From positions 431,518 to 495,517 of the forward strand of contig JAGAIR010000002.1 in the NCBI GenBank assembly GCA_017626435.1: a stretch of 64,000 nucleotides of DNA. The letters run 5' to 3'. The position numbers and the translations under genes were made by a program. How positions within the stretch are numbered: position 1 is the first letter of the stretch; every line of letters starts with the position of its first letter. Origin of the DNA: Lachnospiraceae bacterium (lineage in GTDB: Bacteria; Bacillota_A; Clostridia; Lachnospirales; Lachnospiraceae). Under the pieces are notes generated by a model that was not told the origin of the DNA, did no database searches, and saw nothing but the letters and a program-made list of their open reading frames with translations. Shown here in pieces: positions 26,804 through 35,635 of the stretch.

Positions 26804-29056
26804 ATGAGAAAACGTATATGCATTGCAGTTTTAACAACTCTGTCACTGGTCCTGACCGGTCTGAGTGGTTTCAGCAGACAGAAGGTCCAGGCAGACTCTT
26901 CAGATTTACATACCTTTGAACGTGTGTTTGCAGGTCAGAACGATGGATTGATCCATTATAAATATGTTGACGACGAGGGAAATGAAGTTGTACCGCTTTC
27001 CAAAAAAGAAACCAGTTCACGGAAACAGGCGGCCAATCTCCCAATCTCCTATGACTCACGGGAAACAGGTATGATCACCTCCATAAAAAACCAGGGAGTT
27101 ACTGGTTCCTGCTGGGCATTTGGAGCATTAAAATCCCTGGAAGCAAGCTGCATTACAAACGGATTGTATTCCCTGGAGTCTGCTGATTTATCGGAAAATC
27201 ATCTGGCATGGTACTCCTATACCCCACTCCAGGATACCACCAATCCACTGTATGGTGATTATCTGTCCTTTGATACCGCTTCCGGAAGTGAAATATACAA
27301 CATAGGCGGCAACGCATTTACTGCAATGTTTACCCTGGCAAATGGCTGGGGAGCTGTCACAGAAGATAAAGCTCCATTTACTGCAGATTCCCAGACAGAA
27401 GCAAATGCTATGGCAGCAGCAATGAACAGCCAGCCGGAGTCTCTGCGTTCCCAGTCTGATGTACAAATCAGGGAAGTCAACTGCTACGATGAATCCAATA
27501 ACAGCCAACAATGGAATGAAATCAAACAGGCAGTTATGGAATATGGTGCACTGGATGTTTCCTTATATTATAATGCCAAAAATTTATACCAGGACGCTGA
27601 TGTTACCTCTATGTACCAGAAAAAAGCAAAGCCTGGAGATGCCAATCACTGTGTGAGTATTGTGGGCTGGGATGACAATTTCAACACCTTCCAAACGGAC
27701 CCAGAAGGTCCCGGTGCCTGGCTGATTGCCAACAGTTATGGTGAGGACTATGGTATGAACGGTTATTTCTGGTTGTCCTATTATGATACCTCCCTCTGTG
27801 AATTCTATTCTTTTGAGGCAGAGACTAATACTTATGACAACAGCTTTCAATATGACGGATCAGGATGGAAAACAGGATATTTTGATAATGATGATATTGC
27901 TCTGGCAAATGTTTTCACCAATGATACAGAAACACCTCAACGCATAGATGCTGCTGCTTTTTACACCTATGCCGACAGCCAGAATTATAAGATTGAAATC
28001 TACCGGAATCTCAAAGATAGTGGTCCACTTGATGGAGAACCAGTCAGCCGCTGTACCACTTCTGGGACAGCAGAGCGCTCTGGATATCACACAGTATCCC
28101 TTTCTGAACCAATTGCTGTGGCACCGGGAGAACGTTTTTCTGTTATCGTCACCTTCCTTGCCGGTTCCGGATCAGACAGAATGGCATACGCATTAGTAGA
28201 GGGTGACAGCAGCCCGGAAAACGGACTGTATTTCCATAGCGAATCTGGACAGAGCTATGTTTATTTTGCCTCCGAGGACAAATGGTATGATAATACTTCT
28301 TTAAAAAATGAAGATGGTACGATCCAAAATATGAATAATGTCTGCGTCAAAGCATTCTCCAATGCCATTTCGGAGGAGGCCTTTGCAGAACAGGAAAAAA
28401 ATTATGTTCCAGAGACACCGGCACCACGTGTTACACAAACACCTGCCAATACTACCAATGCAAACTCTCCGTTCCCTACCGCTGCCAATTCATCCGGTAC
28501 ACTTCCTACTATCACGCCGGCCAGTTCTCCTCTGCCAAGCGGCACACCTTCTGCAGATGATGACAGTTCCTCTGCAGCCATAAAGCTCTCTGTGAAAAAA
28601 CTGACCATCGGCAAAGGGGAACAGGTGAAGCTGCCAGTTACAACAAAACCTGCCTCTGCTAAGAAGAAACTGACTTATCAAAGTTCTAAGAAAAAAATAG
28701 TTTCTGTCAACAGCAATGGTAAAATCACAGGACGCAAAACAGGTACCGCCAAAATAACGGTCAGGACCCCATCTGGAACGAAAAAAAACATCTCGGTACG
28801 GGTAAAAAAAGCACCGTCTTCCATCCAGATAACAGCACCAAAAAAGAAAATAAAAAAAGGAAAAACAGTTCCGGTCAAAACCAAATTAAGTAAGGGCAGT
28901 GCCAGCTATCAGCTTACCTTCCGCTCTCTGAATCAAAGAGTTGCTTCGGTAACTGCCAAGGGAAAGATAAAAGCAAAGAAAAAGGGGATAGTCACAATTC
29001 AGGTAATTACCTATAATGGGAAAAAGACTTATAAAAAAATCCGGGTGGTTTCCTAA
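26804..29056 (+). CDS. Secreted C1A (papain-like) cysteine protease with lectin-like and Ig-like domains
   Basis: A 750-residue secreted protease. Signal peptide 1-30 (RICIAVLTTLSLVLTGLSG, cut near VQA). The papain fold is about 78-345: NQGVTGSCWAFGALKSLEA carries the oxyanion glutamine and Cys103, NHCVSIVGWDD the catalytic histidine, and LIANSYGEDYGMNGYFWLSY the catalytic asparagine. Next is the lectin-like domain often attached to bacterial C1 proteases (about 350-520), a Thr/Pro/Ser linker, and two very basic Big2-like domains (about 590-750) that should hold it at the cell wall. The propeptide is short or absent. ATG at 26804 with AGTGAGG. It is the only long plus-strand gene in this part of the window and is transcribed alone, divergent from the fur-znuA operon. 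Confidence 0.92.
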   Translation: MRKRICIAVLTTLSLVLTGLSGFSRQKVQADSSDLHTFERVFAGQNDGLIHYKYVDDEGNEVVPLSKKETSSRKQAANLPISYDSRETGMITSIKNQGVTGSCWAFGALKSLEASCITNGLYSLESADLSENHLAWYSYTPLQDTTNPLYGDYLSFDTASGSEIYNIGGNAFTAMFTLANGWGAVTEDKAPFTADSQTEANAMAAAMNSQPESLRSQSDVQIREVNCYDESNNSQQWNEIKQAVMEYGALDVSLYYNAKNLYQDADVTSMYQKKAKPGDANHCVSIVGWDDNFNTFQTDPEGPGAWLIANSYGEDYGMNGYFWLSYYDTSLCEFYSFEAETNTYDNSFQYDGSGWKTGYFDNDDIALANVFTNDTETPQRIDAAAFYTYADSQNYKIEIYRNLKDSGPLDGEPVSRCTTSGTAERSGYHTVSLSEPIAVAPGERFSVIVTFLAGSGSDRMAYALVEGDSSPENGLYFHSESGQSYVYFASEDKWYDNTSLKNEDGTIQNMNNVCVKAFSNAISEEAFAEQEKNYVPETPAPRVTQTPANTTNANSPFPTAANSSGTLPTITPASSPLPSGTPSADDDSSSAAIKLSVKKLTIGKGEQVKLPVTTKPASAKKKLTYQSSKKKIVSVNSNGKITGRKTGTAKITVRTPSGTKKNISVRVKKAPSSIQITAPKKKIKKGKTVPVKTKLSKGSASYQLTFRSLNQRVASVTAKGKIKAKKKGIVTIQVITYNGKKTYKKIRVVS

Positions 29057-29072
29057 ACCCCCAATATAATAC

Positions 29073-29125
29073 AAATGAGCCAATAGAAATCTTACTCCAG
29101 ATCTCTATTGGCTCATTTCTTTTTG
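29073..29125 (+). terminator. Terminator after the cysteine protease gene
   Basis: AAATGAGCCAATAGAAAT (29073-29090) pairs with ATCTCTATTGGCTCATTT (29101-29118), followed by CTTTTTG. It could also stop the converging cysS transcript. Confidence 0.85.
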
Positions 29126-29129
29126 ATAT

Positions 29130-30536
29130 CTATATCAGACTCCAGACAGTTCCCTCTCTGGTATCCTTAATTTCCACACCTTTCGCCTTCAGTTCGTCAC
29201 GAATAGCATCAGCAGCGGCAAAGTCTTTCTTCTTCTTGGCTTCCCTTCTTTCCGCAAGCTTCGCTTCCACATAGGCAGACAGTTCGTCATCCACCTTTTC
29301 CTCTTTCACTGGTGCAGTCAGATTCAGGGAAAATACCTTATCAAAATCCTCCATCAGATATCTCTTGGTGACATCATTCAGATCCGCCTTCAATACATCA
29401 TAAAGAACAGTCAGTGCCTGAGAAGTATTCAAGTCATTTCCCATCGCAGCAGCAAATTCATCCTGATATTTTATAATCTCCTCCTGCTGCAATTCTCCCT
29501 CCGTACCAAGAGCTGCAATCCGCTTGATCAGCTTTTCATATGCTGTCTTAGCATTATCCAGTACCTCATAGGTAAACAGAAGAGGCTTCCGGTAATGGGA
29601 CTGGAGGCAGAAGAAACGGTAGACTAATGGATCGTAGCCCTTGTTCTCCAAAAGGGATACCGTCAGAAAATCTCCTTTGGATTTACTCATCTTACCTGAT
29701 TTGTCATTGAGATGCTGCACATGGAACCAGTAATTGCACCACTTGTGTCCTAAAAACGACTCACTCTGGGCGATTTCATTGGTATGATGTGGGAAAATAT
29801 TATCTACACCGCCGCAATGGATGTCCAGATATTCGCCCAGGTGTTTCATGCTGATACAGGAGCATTCAATATGCCAGCCGGGATAGCCTACCCCCCATGG
29901 ACTATCCCACTTTAATTCCTGACTGTCAAACTTGGATTTGGTAAACCAAAGAACAAAATCTGTTTTATTCTTTTTATTGATATCTTCCTCCACATCATCA
30001 CGGACACCGACCTGAAGTTCTTCCTCATTCTGATTGGACAGGACGTAGTATTCTTTTAACTTACTGGTATCAAAGTAAATGTTTCCACCTGCCTCATAAG
30101 CATATCCTTTTTCCAGCAGGGTTTCTATCATATGAATAAACTCCGGAATACAATTGGTAGCAGGCTCCACGATTTCTGGTGTCTTAATATTGAGCTTATC
30201 GCAATCAGAGAAGAATGCTTTGCGGTAATATTCTGCAATTTCCATAACTGTTTTATGTTCCCTCCTGGCACCTGCCAGCATCTTATCCTCACCGGTATCT
30301 GCATCACTGGTAAGATGTCCCACATCTGTAATATTCATACAGCGCGTTACATCATAGCCGGCATAACCCAGATATTTTTCCAGTACATCCTCCATCAGAT
30401 AGCTGCGGAGATTTCCTATATGGGCAAAATGATATACGGTAGGTCCACAGGTATACATCTTTACCTTGCCTTCCTCCCTCGGCTGAAACGGCTCCACCTT
30501 TTTGCTCAGTGTATTGTAAAGTGATATCTCTCTCAT
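29130..30536 (-). CDS. cysS: Cysteinyl-tRNA synthetase
   Basis: Class I aminoacyl-tRNA synthetase of normal length (468 residues). It starts REISLYNTLSKKVEPF and has CGPTVYHFAHIGNLRSY with the zinc cysteine and the HIGN signature. WHIECSCISMKH and HHTNEIAQS (the zinc site), KMSKSKGDF (the KMSKS loop) and a C-terminal helical anticodon-binding region ending DTREGTVWSLI complete the protein. The second of two adjacent ATGs (30536) is best spaced from GGAGG; a much longer open frame upstream only reads through the preceding terminator. It charges tRNA-Cys with cysteine. It lies directly behind a sulfate transporter operon but is separated by a terminator. No T-box leader motif was found in the 75 bases upstream. 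Confidence 0.97.
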   Translation of the reverse strand: MREISLYNTLSKKVEPFQPREEGKVKMYTCGPTVYHFAHIGNLRSYLMEDVLEKYLGYAGYDVTRCMNITDVGHLTSDADTGEDKMLAGARREHKTVMEIAEYYRKAFFSDCDKLNIKTPEIVEPATNCIPEFIHMIETLLEKGYAYEAGGNIYFDTSKLKEYYVLSNQNEEELQVGVRDDVEEDINKKNKTDFVLWFTKSKFDSQELKWDSPWGVGYPGWHIECSCISMKHLGEYLDIHCGGVDNIFPHHTNEIAQSESFLGHKWCNYWFHVQHLNDKSGKMSKSKGDFLTVSLLENKGYDPLVYRFFCLQSHYRKPLLFTYEVLDNAKTAYEKLIKRIAALGTEGELQQEEIIKYQDEFAAAMGNDLNTSQALTVLYDVLKADLNDVTKRYLMEDFDKVFSLNLTAPVKEEKVDDELSAYVEAKLAERREAKKKKDFAAADAIRDELKAKGVEIKDTREGTVWSLI

Positions 30537-30608
30537 CATATCCTCCAATCTATCCCGCCAAACTACGGACATTAAATTTCTAAGATTGCCCGGAATTGCG
30601 TAAACTGC

Positions 30609-30675
30609 AAAAAATCCTATACATGTTGTTGGATTGGAACTTTCCAAACCTACTCTACTGTACAGGATTTTTTTA
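30609..30675 (-). terminator. Terminator after the sulfate transporter operon
   Basis: On the minus strand AAATCCTGTACA pairs with TGTATAGGATTT across a 35-base arm that holds an inner TTGGAA/TTCCAA hairpin, ending in TTTTTTG. Confidence 0.75.
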
Positions 30676-30719
30676 TTTTCTGCAAGGGGCAGATAAGCCT
30701 TTTTCAGCAAAAGCGCCGA

Positions 30720-31457
30720 TCAGCGTGCTGCCATGACAGCCTCATAACGTGCTGTATCAATAAATTCATTGACAAAGTCCGTAGCCGGATGAATACAGAT
30801 TTCTTCTGGTGTACCAATCTGTTCCACCTGTCCCTGGTTGGTCACAATAACAGTATCCGCCACCTCCATCGCCTCTTCCTGGTCATGGGTTACAAAAATA
30901 CTGGTAACACCCACCTGGACGATCATTTCCCGGAGCCAGGTACGAAGTTCCCTGCGCACCTTTGCGTCAATGGCAGCAAATGGTTCATCCAGCAAAAGCA
31001 GATGTGGATTTGGTGCCAATGCCCGGGCAAACGCCACCCTCTGGCGCTGGCCGCCAGATAACTGGTGTGGATATCTCTTTCCTAAATCCTTCATGGATAT
31101 CAGCTCCAACAGCTCCTGCACTCTTTCTTTGATTTCTGCCTTGCTTTTTTTCTGAATCTCCAGACCAAACGCAATGTTATCAGCCACCGTCATATAACGA
31201 AATAGTGCGTAATTTTGAAATACAAATCCAATCCCTCGTTTGCTTCCAGGAATGTTGTTGACTCTGACCCCATCAATGAGAATATCGCCAGAATCCGGTT
31301 TATCCAACCCCGCTATCATTCTCAAAATTGTTGTTTTTCCACTTCCACTGGGACCAAGCAGCGCTGCCAGATGTCCTTTCTCTATTCCAAAATTAACATC
31401 TTTGGATGCCTGAAATCCATCAAAAGTTTTATTAATCTGTTTCATTTCAACGTACAT
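30720..31457 (-). CDS. cysA: Sulfate/thiosulfate ABC transporter ATP-binding protein
   Basis: ATPase of 245 residues with Walker A GPSGSGKTT, Q-loop FVFQNYALF, signature LSGGQRQRVAFARAL, Walker B LLLLDEPFAAID and H-loop VTHDQEEAMEVAD. ALFRYMTVADNIAFGL and the operon context identify CysA. It lacks the C-terminal TOBE regulatory domain of the long enterobacterial form and ends soon after the ATPase core (IHPATDFVNEFIDTARYE). The start at 31457 follows GAGGGAAAAC; a longer frame to 31511 would overlap the permease gene. It energises import through CysT/CysW. Confidence 0.93.
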   Translation of the reverse strand: MYVEMKQINKTFDGFQASKDVNFGIEKGHLAALLGPSGSGKTTILRMIAGLDKPDSGDILIDGVRVNNIPGSKRGIGFVFQNYALFRYMTVADNIAFGLEIQKKSKAEIKERVQELLELISMKDLGKRYPHQLSGGQRQRVAFARALAPNPHLLLLDEPFAAIDAKVRRELRTWLREMIVQVGVTSIFVTHDQEEAMEVADTVIVTNQGQVEQIGTPEEICIHPATDFVNEFIDTARYEAVMAAR

Positions 31458-31511
31458 GTTTTCCCTCATTTCTGCCAGCCAGACAATCTTTCCCTGCAGG
31501 CCTGCAATCAC

Positions 31512-32405
31512 TTATTTTCTGCCACTTTTCCTGCCCTCTACCAGATTCCTCACTATCAGGATCACAATCGCCAATATCACTAAAATAGACGATACAGCAA
31601 AGGCCGCAGTAGTATTAAACTCGTTATAAAGAATCTCCACATGTAATGGAAGTGTATTTGTCTTTCCTCTCAAATGGCCGGAAATAACAGATACCGCACC
31701 AAACTCGCCCATGGCACGTGCAGTACATAATACCACACCATAGAGCAGTGCCCATTTAATATGAGGAAAAGTGATTCTTCGGAAAATAATAAATCCACCG
31801 GCTCCCATCAAGGCAGCAGCCTCCTCCTCATCTTTTCCCTGTACATTCAGCACCGGAAACAGTTCACGGAACACAAAAGGGAAGGTGACAAAAATAGTTG
31901 CCAGTATCACACCCGGCACAGCAAACACGATTTTGATATCATGTGCCTTCAGGAAATCTCCCATCCAGCCAATATTTCCAAAGGTCAGGATAAATACCAG
32001 CCCGGCAATTACCGGCGAAATGGAAAAAGGAATATCGATCAGTGTCGCCAGAATCTGTCTTCCCCTAAAATAAAATTTAGACAAAAGGAAGGAGGCAAAT
32101 AGTCCAAATATCGTATTTACTATCACAGCTGATACCGTTGCAAGCAATGTCAGCTGTAATGCCTTAATAGTGTATTCATCCATTACAGCCTCTTTATATG
32201 CCTGCCAGCCATCTTTCAAAGCATTTGCCACTACAACTGTAAGTGGCAGCACTAACATAATAAACAAAAATAATACACTTAATCCAATCAACAGGTATTT
32301 TGCCGCTTTTTTCGAAAAATCTTTTGGCGGTTCTACAATCTTTTCCAATGACTGGATACCGTCACCTACCATATCCTGCTGATAGCTTCTTTCTTTTTTT
32401 GACAT
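31512..32405 (-). CDS. cysW: Sulfate ABC transporter permease CysW
   Basis: Integral membrane protein of 297 residues with six membrane segments (first at about 35-60) and the inner-membrane-component signature EEEAAALMGAGGFIIFRRITFPHIKWALLYG, the loop that docks on the ATPase. ARAMGEFGAVSVISGHLRGKTNTLPLHVEILYNE is characteristic of CysW. ATG at 32405 with AGGAGGCGGG. Pairs with CysT to form the sulfate channel. The first 30 residues are an extra cytoplasmic tail with no recognised motif. Confidence 0.93.
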   Translation of the reverse strand: MSKKERSYQQDMVGDGIQSLEKIVEPPKDFSKKAAKYLLIGLSVLFLFIMLVLPLTVVVANALKDGWQAYKEAVMDEYTIKALQLTLLATVSAVIVNTIFGLFASFLLSKFYFRGRQILATLIDIPFSISPVIAGLVFILTFGNIGWMGDFLKAHDIKIVFAVPGVILATIFVTFPFVFRELFPVLNVQGKDEEEAAALMGAGGFIIFRRITFPHIKWALLYGVVLCTARAMGEFGAVSVISGHLRGKTNTLPLHVEILYNEFNTTAAFAVSSILVILAIVILIVRNLVEGRKSGRK

Positions 32406-32415
32406 ATCCCGCCTC

Positions 32416-33267
32416 CTAGCATTTACTAAACCGTTGCATATATATCTGCACGGAGTTGATCAGGAACATTAATAAAAAGGAAATCAAAAGCAGCACCAGC
32501 GCAATGGCTGTGGCATCTGAATACTTATACTGCTCCAGTTTTGACATGATAAGTAATGGTGCAATCTGAGTTTTATATGGAATATTACCTGCAATGAAAA
32601 CGACACTTCCATACTCACCTATCCCTCTGGCAAATGCAAGACCAAAGCCTGCCAGAATGGATGGAAAAAGCTCTGGCAGAATCACCTTGAAGAAGGTCCT
32701 GATCCTGCTGGCTCCCAGCATCATAGCTGCCTCCTCATATTCTCTGTCCATCTTTTCCAATACTGGCTGTACAGCCCGTACCACAAATGGAATTCCAATA
32801 AATATCATCGCAATGGTAATGCCAATCCGCGTGAAAGCAATTTTTATCCCTGCCTTTGCAAATAGGGATCCAATCCATCCCTGGTCTGAATATAATGAAG
32901 TCAGAGAGATTCCAGCTACCGCAGTCGGTAAAGCAAAGGGAAGTTCTATCATTCCGTCCATGATTCGTTTCCCTGGAAATTCATAACGGACTAACACCCA
33001 TGCCAGCAGGACACCAAAAAATGCATTGATTGCAGAGGCGATAAACGCACAAGATAAACTAACTGTATATCCCGACAAAATCTGCCGGGAAGTCACAATA
33101 CTTAAAAACTCTGAAAAATTCAGCTTACTTGCTGACAGAATCAAAGATGCCAGTGGAATCAACACAATACAACTGAGCATCGTTACTGTAACGCCCATGG
33201 TCAGACTGAATCCTGGGATTACCCGGACTCCCTTTTTATTTTTCATTTTTATGATCGGTTGCTGCAT
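32416..33267 (-). CDS. cysT: Sulfate ABC transporter permease CysT
   Basis: 283 residues, six membrane segments. The docking loop is EEAAMMLGASRIRTFFKVILPELFPSILAGFGLAFARGIGEYGSVVFIAGN, a hallmark of CysT/CysU. ELPFALPTAVAGISLTSLYS is the other family signature. ATG at 33267 with TGAGGT. It lies second in the operon sbp-cysT-cysW-cysA, ten bases ahead of cysW. Confidence 0.93.
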   Translation of the reverse strand: MQQPIIKMKNKKGVRVIPGFSLTMGVTVTMLSCIVLIPLASLILSASKLNFSEFLSIVTSRQILSGYTVSLSCAFIASAINAFFGVLLAWVLVRYEFPGKRIMDGMIELPFALPTAVAGISLTSLYSDQGWIGSLFAKAGIKIAFTRIGITIAMIFIGIPFVVRAVQPVLEKMDREYEEAAMMLGASRIRTFFKVILPELFPSILAGFGLAFARGIGEYGSVVFIAGNIPYKTQIAPLLIMSKLEQYKYSDATAIALVLLLISFLLMFLINSVQIYMQRFSKC

Positions 33268-33293
33268 ATTTTACCTCATTTTTTGTATTTCTT

Positions 33294-34337
33294 TTATTCG
33301 GAATAAATCTGGTCAAAAATAGCTCCATCCTCAAAGTAGGCTTCATATGCCTTATCCCATCCGCCAAAATCATCAATCGTGACCAGATTCATCTCCAGAT
33401 TAAACTGATCAGAAAATTCTTTCAGAATAGTCTCATTGGTTGGTCTGTAGTAATTCTCTCCTGCCAGTCTCTGTGCCTCATCTGTATAAAGATATTGCAG
33501 ATACTCTTTGGCAACCTCCTGGGTTCCCCTCTCTTTTACAACAGAATCTACCACTGCAACAGAAGGCTGTGCCAAAATACTGACACTCGGTGTCACAATT
33601 TCATACTCATCCGGATATTCTTCCATAGAAAGATACGCTTCATTTTCCCAGGCGATCAAAACATCTCCCTGTCCATTTTCCACAAAATTATTGGTAGCAC
33701 CACGGGCTCCGGAATCCAGAACTAAAACATTCTGATACAACTTTTTCATAAATTCCTTTGTTTTTTCCTCGTCATTTCCATTTTGCTTCTGTTCATAAGC
33801 CCAGGCAGCCAGAAAATTCCAGCAGGCACCACCAGAAGTTTTTGGATTTGGTGTAATCACCTCTACACCATCCTTCACCAGATCATCCCAGTCTTTGATT
33901 CCTTTTTCATTTCCTTTTCTTACAAGGAATACAATCGTCGATGTATAAGGAGCACTATTCCCTTCAAACTCATCTATCCAACCACTGTCTATCATGCCAG
34001 CTTCTTCAATGGCAGTAATATCATGTGCCAATGCCAGCGTAACAACATCTGCTTCATTCCCCTCAATAACTGAACGTGCCTGGGAACCAGAACCGCCATG
34101 AGAAGCAGTAATCTCTACCTCCTGGTCCTTTTTCTCCCTCCAGTAATCTTTAAAAAGCTCATTGTAGGCAACATAAAATTCTCTGGTGGGATCATAAGAT
34201 ACATTTGTAATGGTTATCTTGGAAGCATCCTTTCCATTTTTCCCGGAAGAAGAATCCTTCCCGCTAGTACATCCGGTAGTAACCGCTCCTACCAGCATAA
34301 CTGTTGTCAACATCAATACAAGTGCTTTCTTTCTCAT
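33294..34337 (-). CDS. sbp: Sulfate-binding lipoprotein
   Basis: Lipoprotein signal with AVTTGC near residue 23, then a periplasmic-type sulfate/thiosulfate-binding protein of 347 residues. Diagnostic stretches are NVSYDPTREFYVAYNELFKDYW, ASHGGSGSQARSVIEG (anion-binding loop), DVVTLALAHDI, PNPKTSGGACWNFLAAWAY and LDSGARGATNNFVENGQGDVLIAWENEA. It captures sulfate outside the membrane for CysTWA. First gene of the operon, promoter at 34420-34448. No sulfate-reduction genes are next to it, although the IbrA-like protein at 61.8 kb is a distant PAPS-reductase relative. Confidence 0.94.
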   Translation of the reverse strand: MRKKALVLMLTTVMLVGAVTTGCTSGKDSSSGKNGKDASKITITNVSYDPTREFYVAYNELFKDYWREKKDQEVEITASHGGSGSQARSVIEGNEADVVTLALAHDITAIEEAGMIDSGWIDEFEGNSAPYTSTIVFLVRKGNEKGIKDWDDLVKDGVEVITPNPKTSGGACWNFLAAWAYEQKQNGNDEEKTKEFMKKLYQNVLVLDSGARGATNNFVENGQGDVLIAWENEAYLSMEEYPDEYEIVTPSVSILAQPSVAVVDSVVKERGTQEVAKEYLQYLYTDEAQRLAGENYYRPTNETILKEFSDQFNLEMNLVTIDDFGGWDKAYEAYFEDGAIFDQIYSE

Positions 34338-34419
34338 ATCCTTTCATCCTTTCTTATCTGACAGGACACCTTGTGTCACATCACTCTTCATTTTTAACCC
34401 TGCATCTCAGGATAAATAG

Positions 34420-34448
34420 AGTATATTCCTGCGAAATGTGGAAATCAA
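34420..34448 (-). promoter_or_regulatory. Promoter of the sulfate transporter operon
   Basis: Minus strand TTGATT, 17 bases, TATACT, leaving an untranslated leader of about 75 bases. The leader holds a small GACAC/GTGTC hairpin near the start codon; no known riboswitch was recognised. Confidence 0.7.
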
Positions 34449-34605
34449 TAAAATATTTGATTTTTTCTATAATTTAATATCATTTTTTGTATGTATATTT
34501 CATAAAACATATGGGAATATTTATAAAACTATATGGATTCAAGTATGAAATAAAAGAAAGAATTAAAAAAACAATATAAAATCCCACAATGTAGGAGGTA
34601 TTTCC

Positions 34606-34809
34606 ATGAAAAAAACAGAGAAAAAAAAGCCAGAAATAAAAAATCTGGCAGACGTTGAACTTCTGCCAGAGGAAGAGCGTGCAAAATGGGAAATTGCCGC
34701 TGAACTTGGTCTATTTGACAAAGTTGTAGAACAAGGCTGGAAATCGTTAACCGGCAGAGAAAGCGGACGCATTGGAGGCATCATTTCCTCCCGGAAAAAA
34801 AAGCACTGA
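34606..34809 (+). CDS. Small acid-soluble spore protein, alpha/beta type
   Basis: A 67-residue basic protein. Residues 24-60 follow the alpha/beta SASP pattern: KWEIAAELGLFDKV (compare KYEIAxELG, with the GPR-type cleavage region), GWKSLTGRESGRIGGIISSRKKK (compare LTxRxxGxxGGxMxKR). These proteins coat DNA in the spore and protect it. The N-terminal 20 residues are unusually lysine-rich. ATG with TAGGAGGT upstream. Alone on the plus strand; a forespore promoter would be expected in 34470-34600 but I could not identify one with confidence. It indicates a spore-forming host. Confidence 0.8.
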   Translation: MKKTEKKKPEIKNLADVELLPEEERAKWEIAAELGLFDKVVEQGWKSLTGRESGRIGGIISSRKKKH

Positions 34810-34842
34810 TTTCCTTCATTATAACATAACTGCCGGTATTTT

Positions 34843-35406
34843 TTATATCAAACTCTGAATCATCATAACATCAATTGGTAGATCCAACAACGGAATTTTA
34901 TGTTCCTTATCCCCAAAAACACATTCTGCAAACTGCTTACATACTGCATCATAAGTTTCCGCAGTATACTTTACATCTAACACTCTCGCAATCTTACAAA
35001 ATGTAGCCGGAGAAACACAACGTCCCCAATCAGGTCCATCCTCCTCGTTAATCATATCGGGTGTGATCAGCATCTCCTGACCATTCACTGTATTATATAC
35101 TAAAATATTTATGAAACCATCTGTCTCATTTACCCCGCAGCGAAGTTCACAAAGCTGTTCTGCACTTTCACGCACAGTAACAGCATCTGCCAGAGAACCA
35201 TCCAGTTCCGGCAGGGAATGAAAAGCCTCCTGTCTCCTTCGGTTATTATCATAACGGATCAGCTCGATCAGTTTATCAATACTGCTCTGGCTCAATACAG
35301 AACTGTCAACAGAGTTCTTTTTTTCCACTAAAAACTTAACCAAAGTATCTATTTCATTCTGGCTTAACAGGGAAAGATTTAAATTCTGTGCATCATTCAT
35401 AATCAT
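34843..35406 (-). CDS. Hypothetical protein with two FliM-like N-terminal motifs
   Basis: A 187-residue cytoplasmic protein without membrane segments. I do not recognise the family. Residues 12-28 (LSLLSQNEIDTLVKFLV) and 39-50 (LSQSSIDKLIEL) both resemble the LSQxEIDxLL peptide at the start of the flagellar switch protein FliM, which binds phosphorylated CheY. The C-terminal part (about 80-187) is an acidic alpha/beta domain with EDGPDWGRCVSPATFCKIARVLDV. It has AGGAGG upstream of ATG pairs at 35406 and 35400. A chemoreceptor is encoded 1.2 kb further along on the same strand, but a LysR gene in the opposite direction lies between, so any link is speculative. Confidence 0.6.
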   Translation of the reverse strand: MIMNDAQNLNLSLLSQNEIDTLVKFLVEKKNSVDSSVLSQSSIDKLIELIRYDNNRRRQEAFHSLPELDGSLADAVTVRESAEQLCELRCGVNETDGFINILVYNTVNGQEMLITPDMINEEDGPDWGRCVSPATFCKIARVLDVKYTAETYDAVCKQFAECVFGDKEHKIPLLDLPIDVMMIQSLI

Positions 35407-35502
35407 ACCTCCTCTTATCCCACATTTTCAAAATTTACAGTCATTAATTTACTGCTATTATACAATCAACCTTCTTAGGTTGCAAGCACTGATTTTCTGT
35501 AA

Positions 35503-35531
35503 TTGACACTGAGTTACTATACATGTATAAT
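35503..35531 (+). promoter_or_regulatory. Consensus promoter of the LysR gene
   Basis: Perfect TTGACA, 17 bases, TATAAT. The spacer and -10 contain the palindrome ATACATGTAT, a candidate operator for autoregulation. Confidence 0.8.
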
Positions 35532-35635
35532 ACAAAAAGCAATATATACTCATATTAATATGCGAATTAAATTGCCAACTACTCCTTCTAATGAGGATAT
35601 ACGAAACATAATAGATACAAAGTACAGGAAAGAAG

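Noticed and set aside
30537..30608. T-box riboswitch before cysS
   Set aside because: No AGGGTGGNACCGCG-like T-box sequence or specifier stem; the hairpin further up is the end of the sulfate operon.
30537..30710. N-terminal extension of cysteinyl-tRNA synthetase
   Set aside because: The extension translates a terminator hairpin and the GGAGG site; normal-length CysS begins at 30536.
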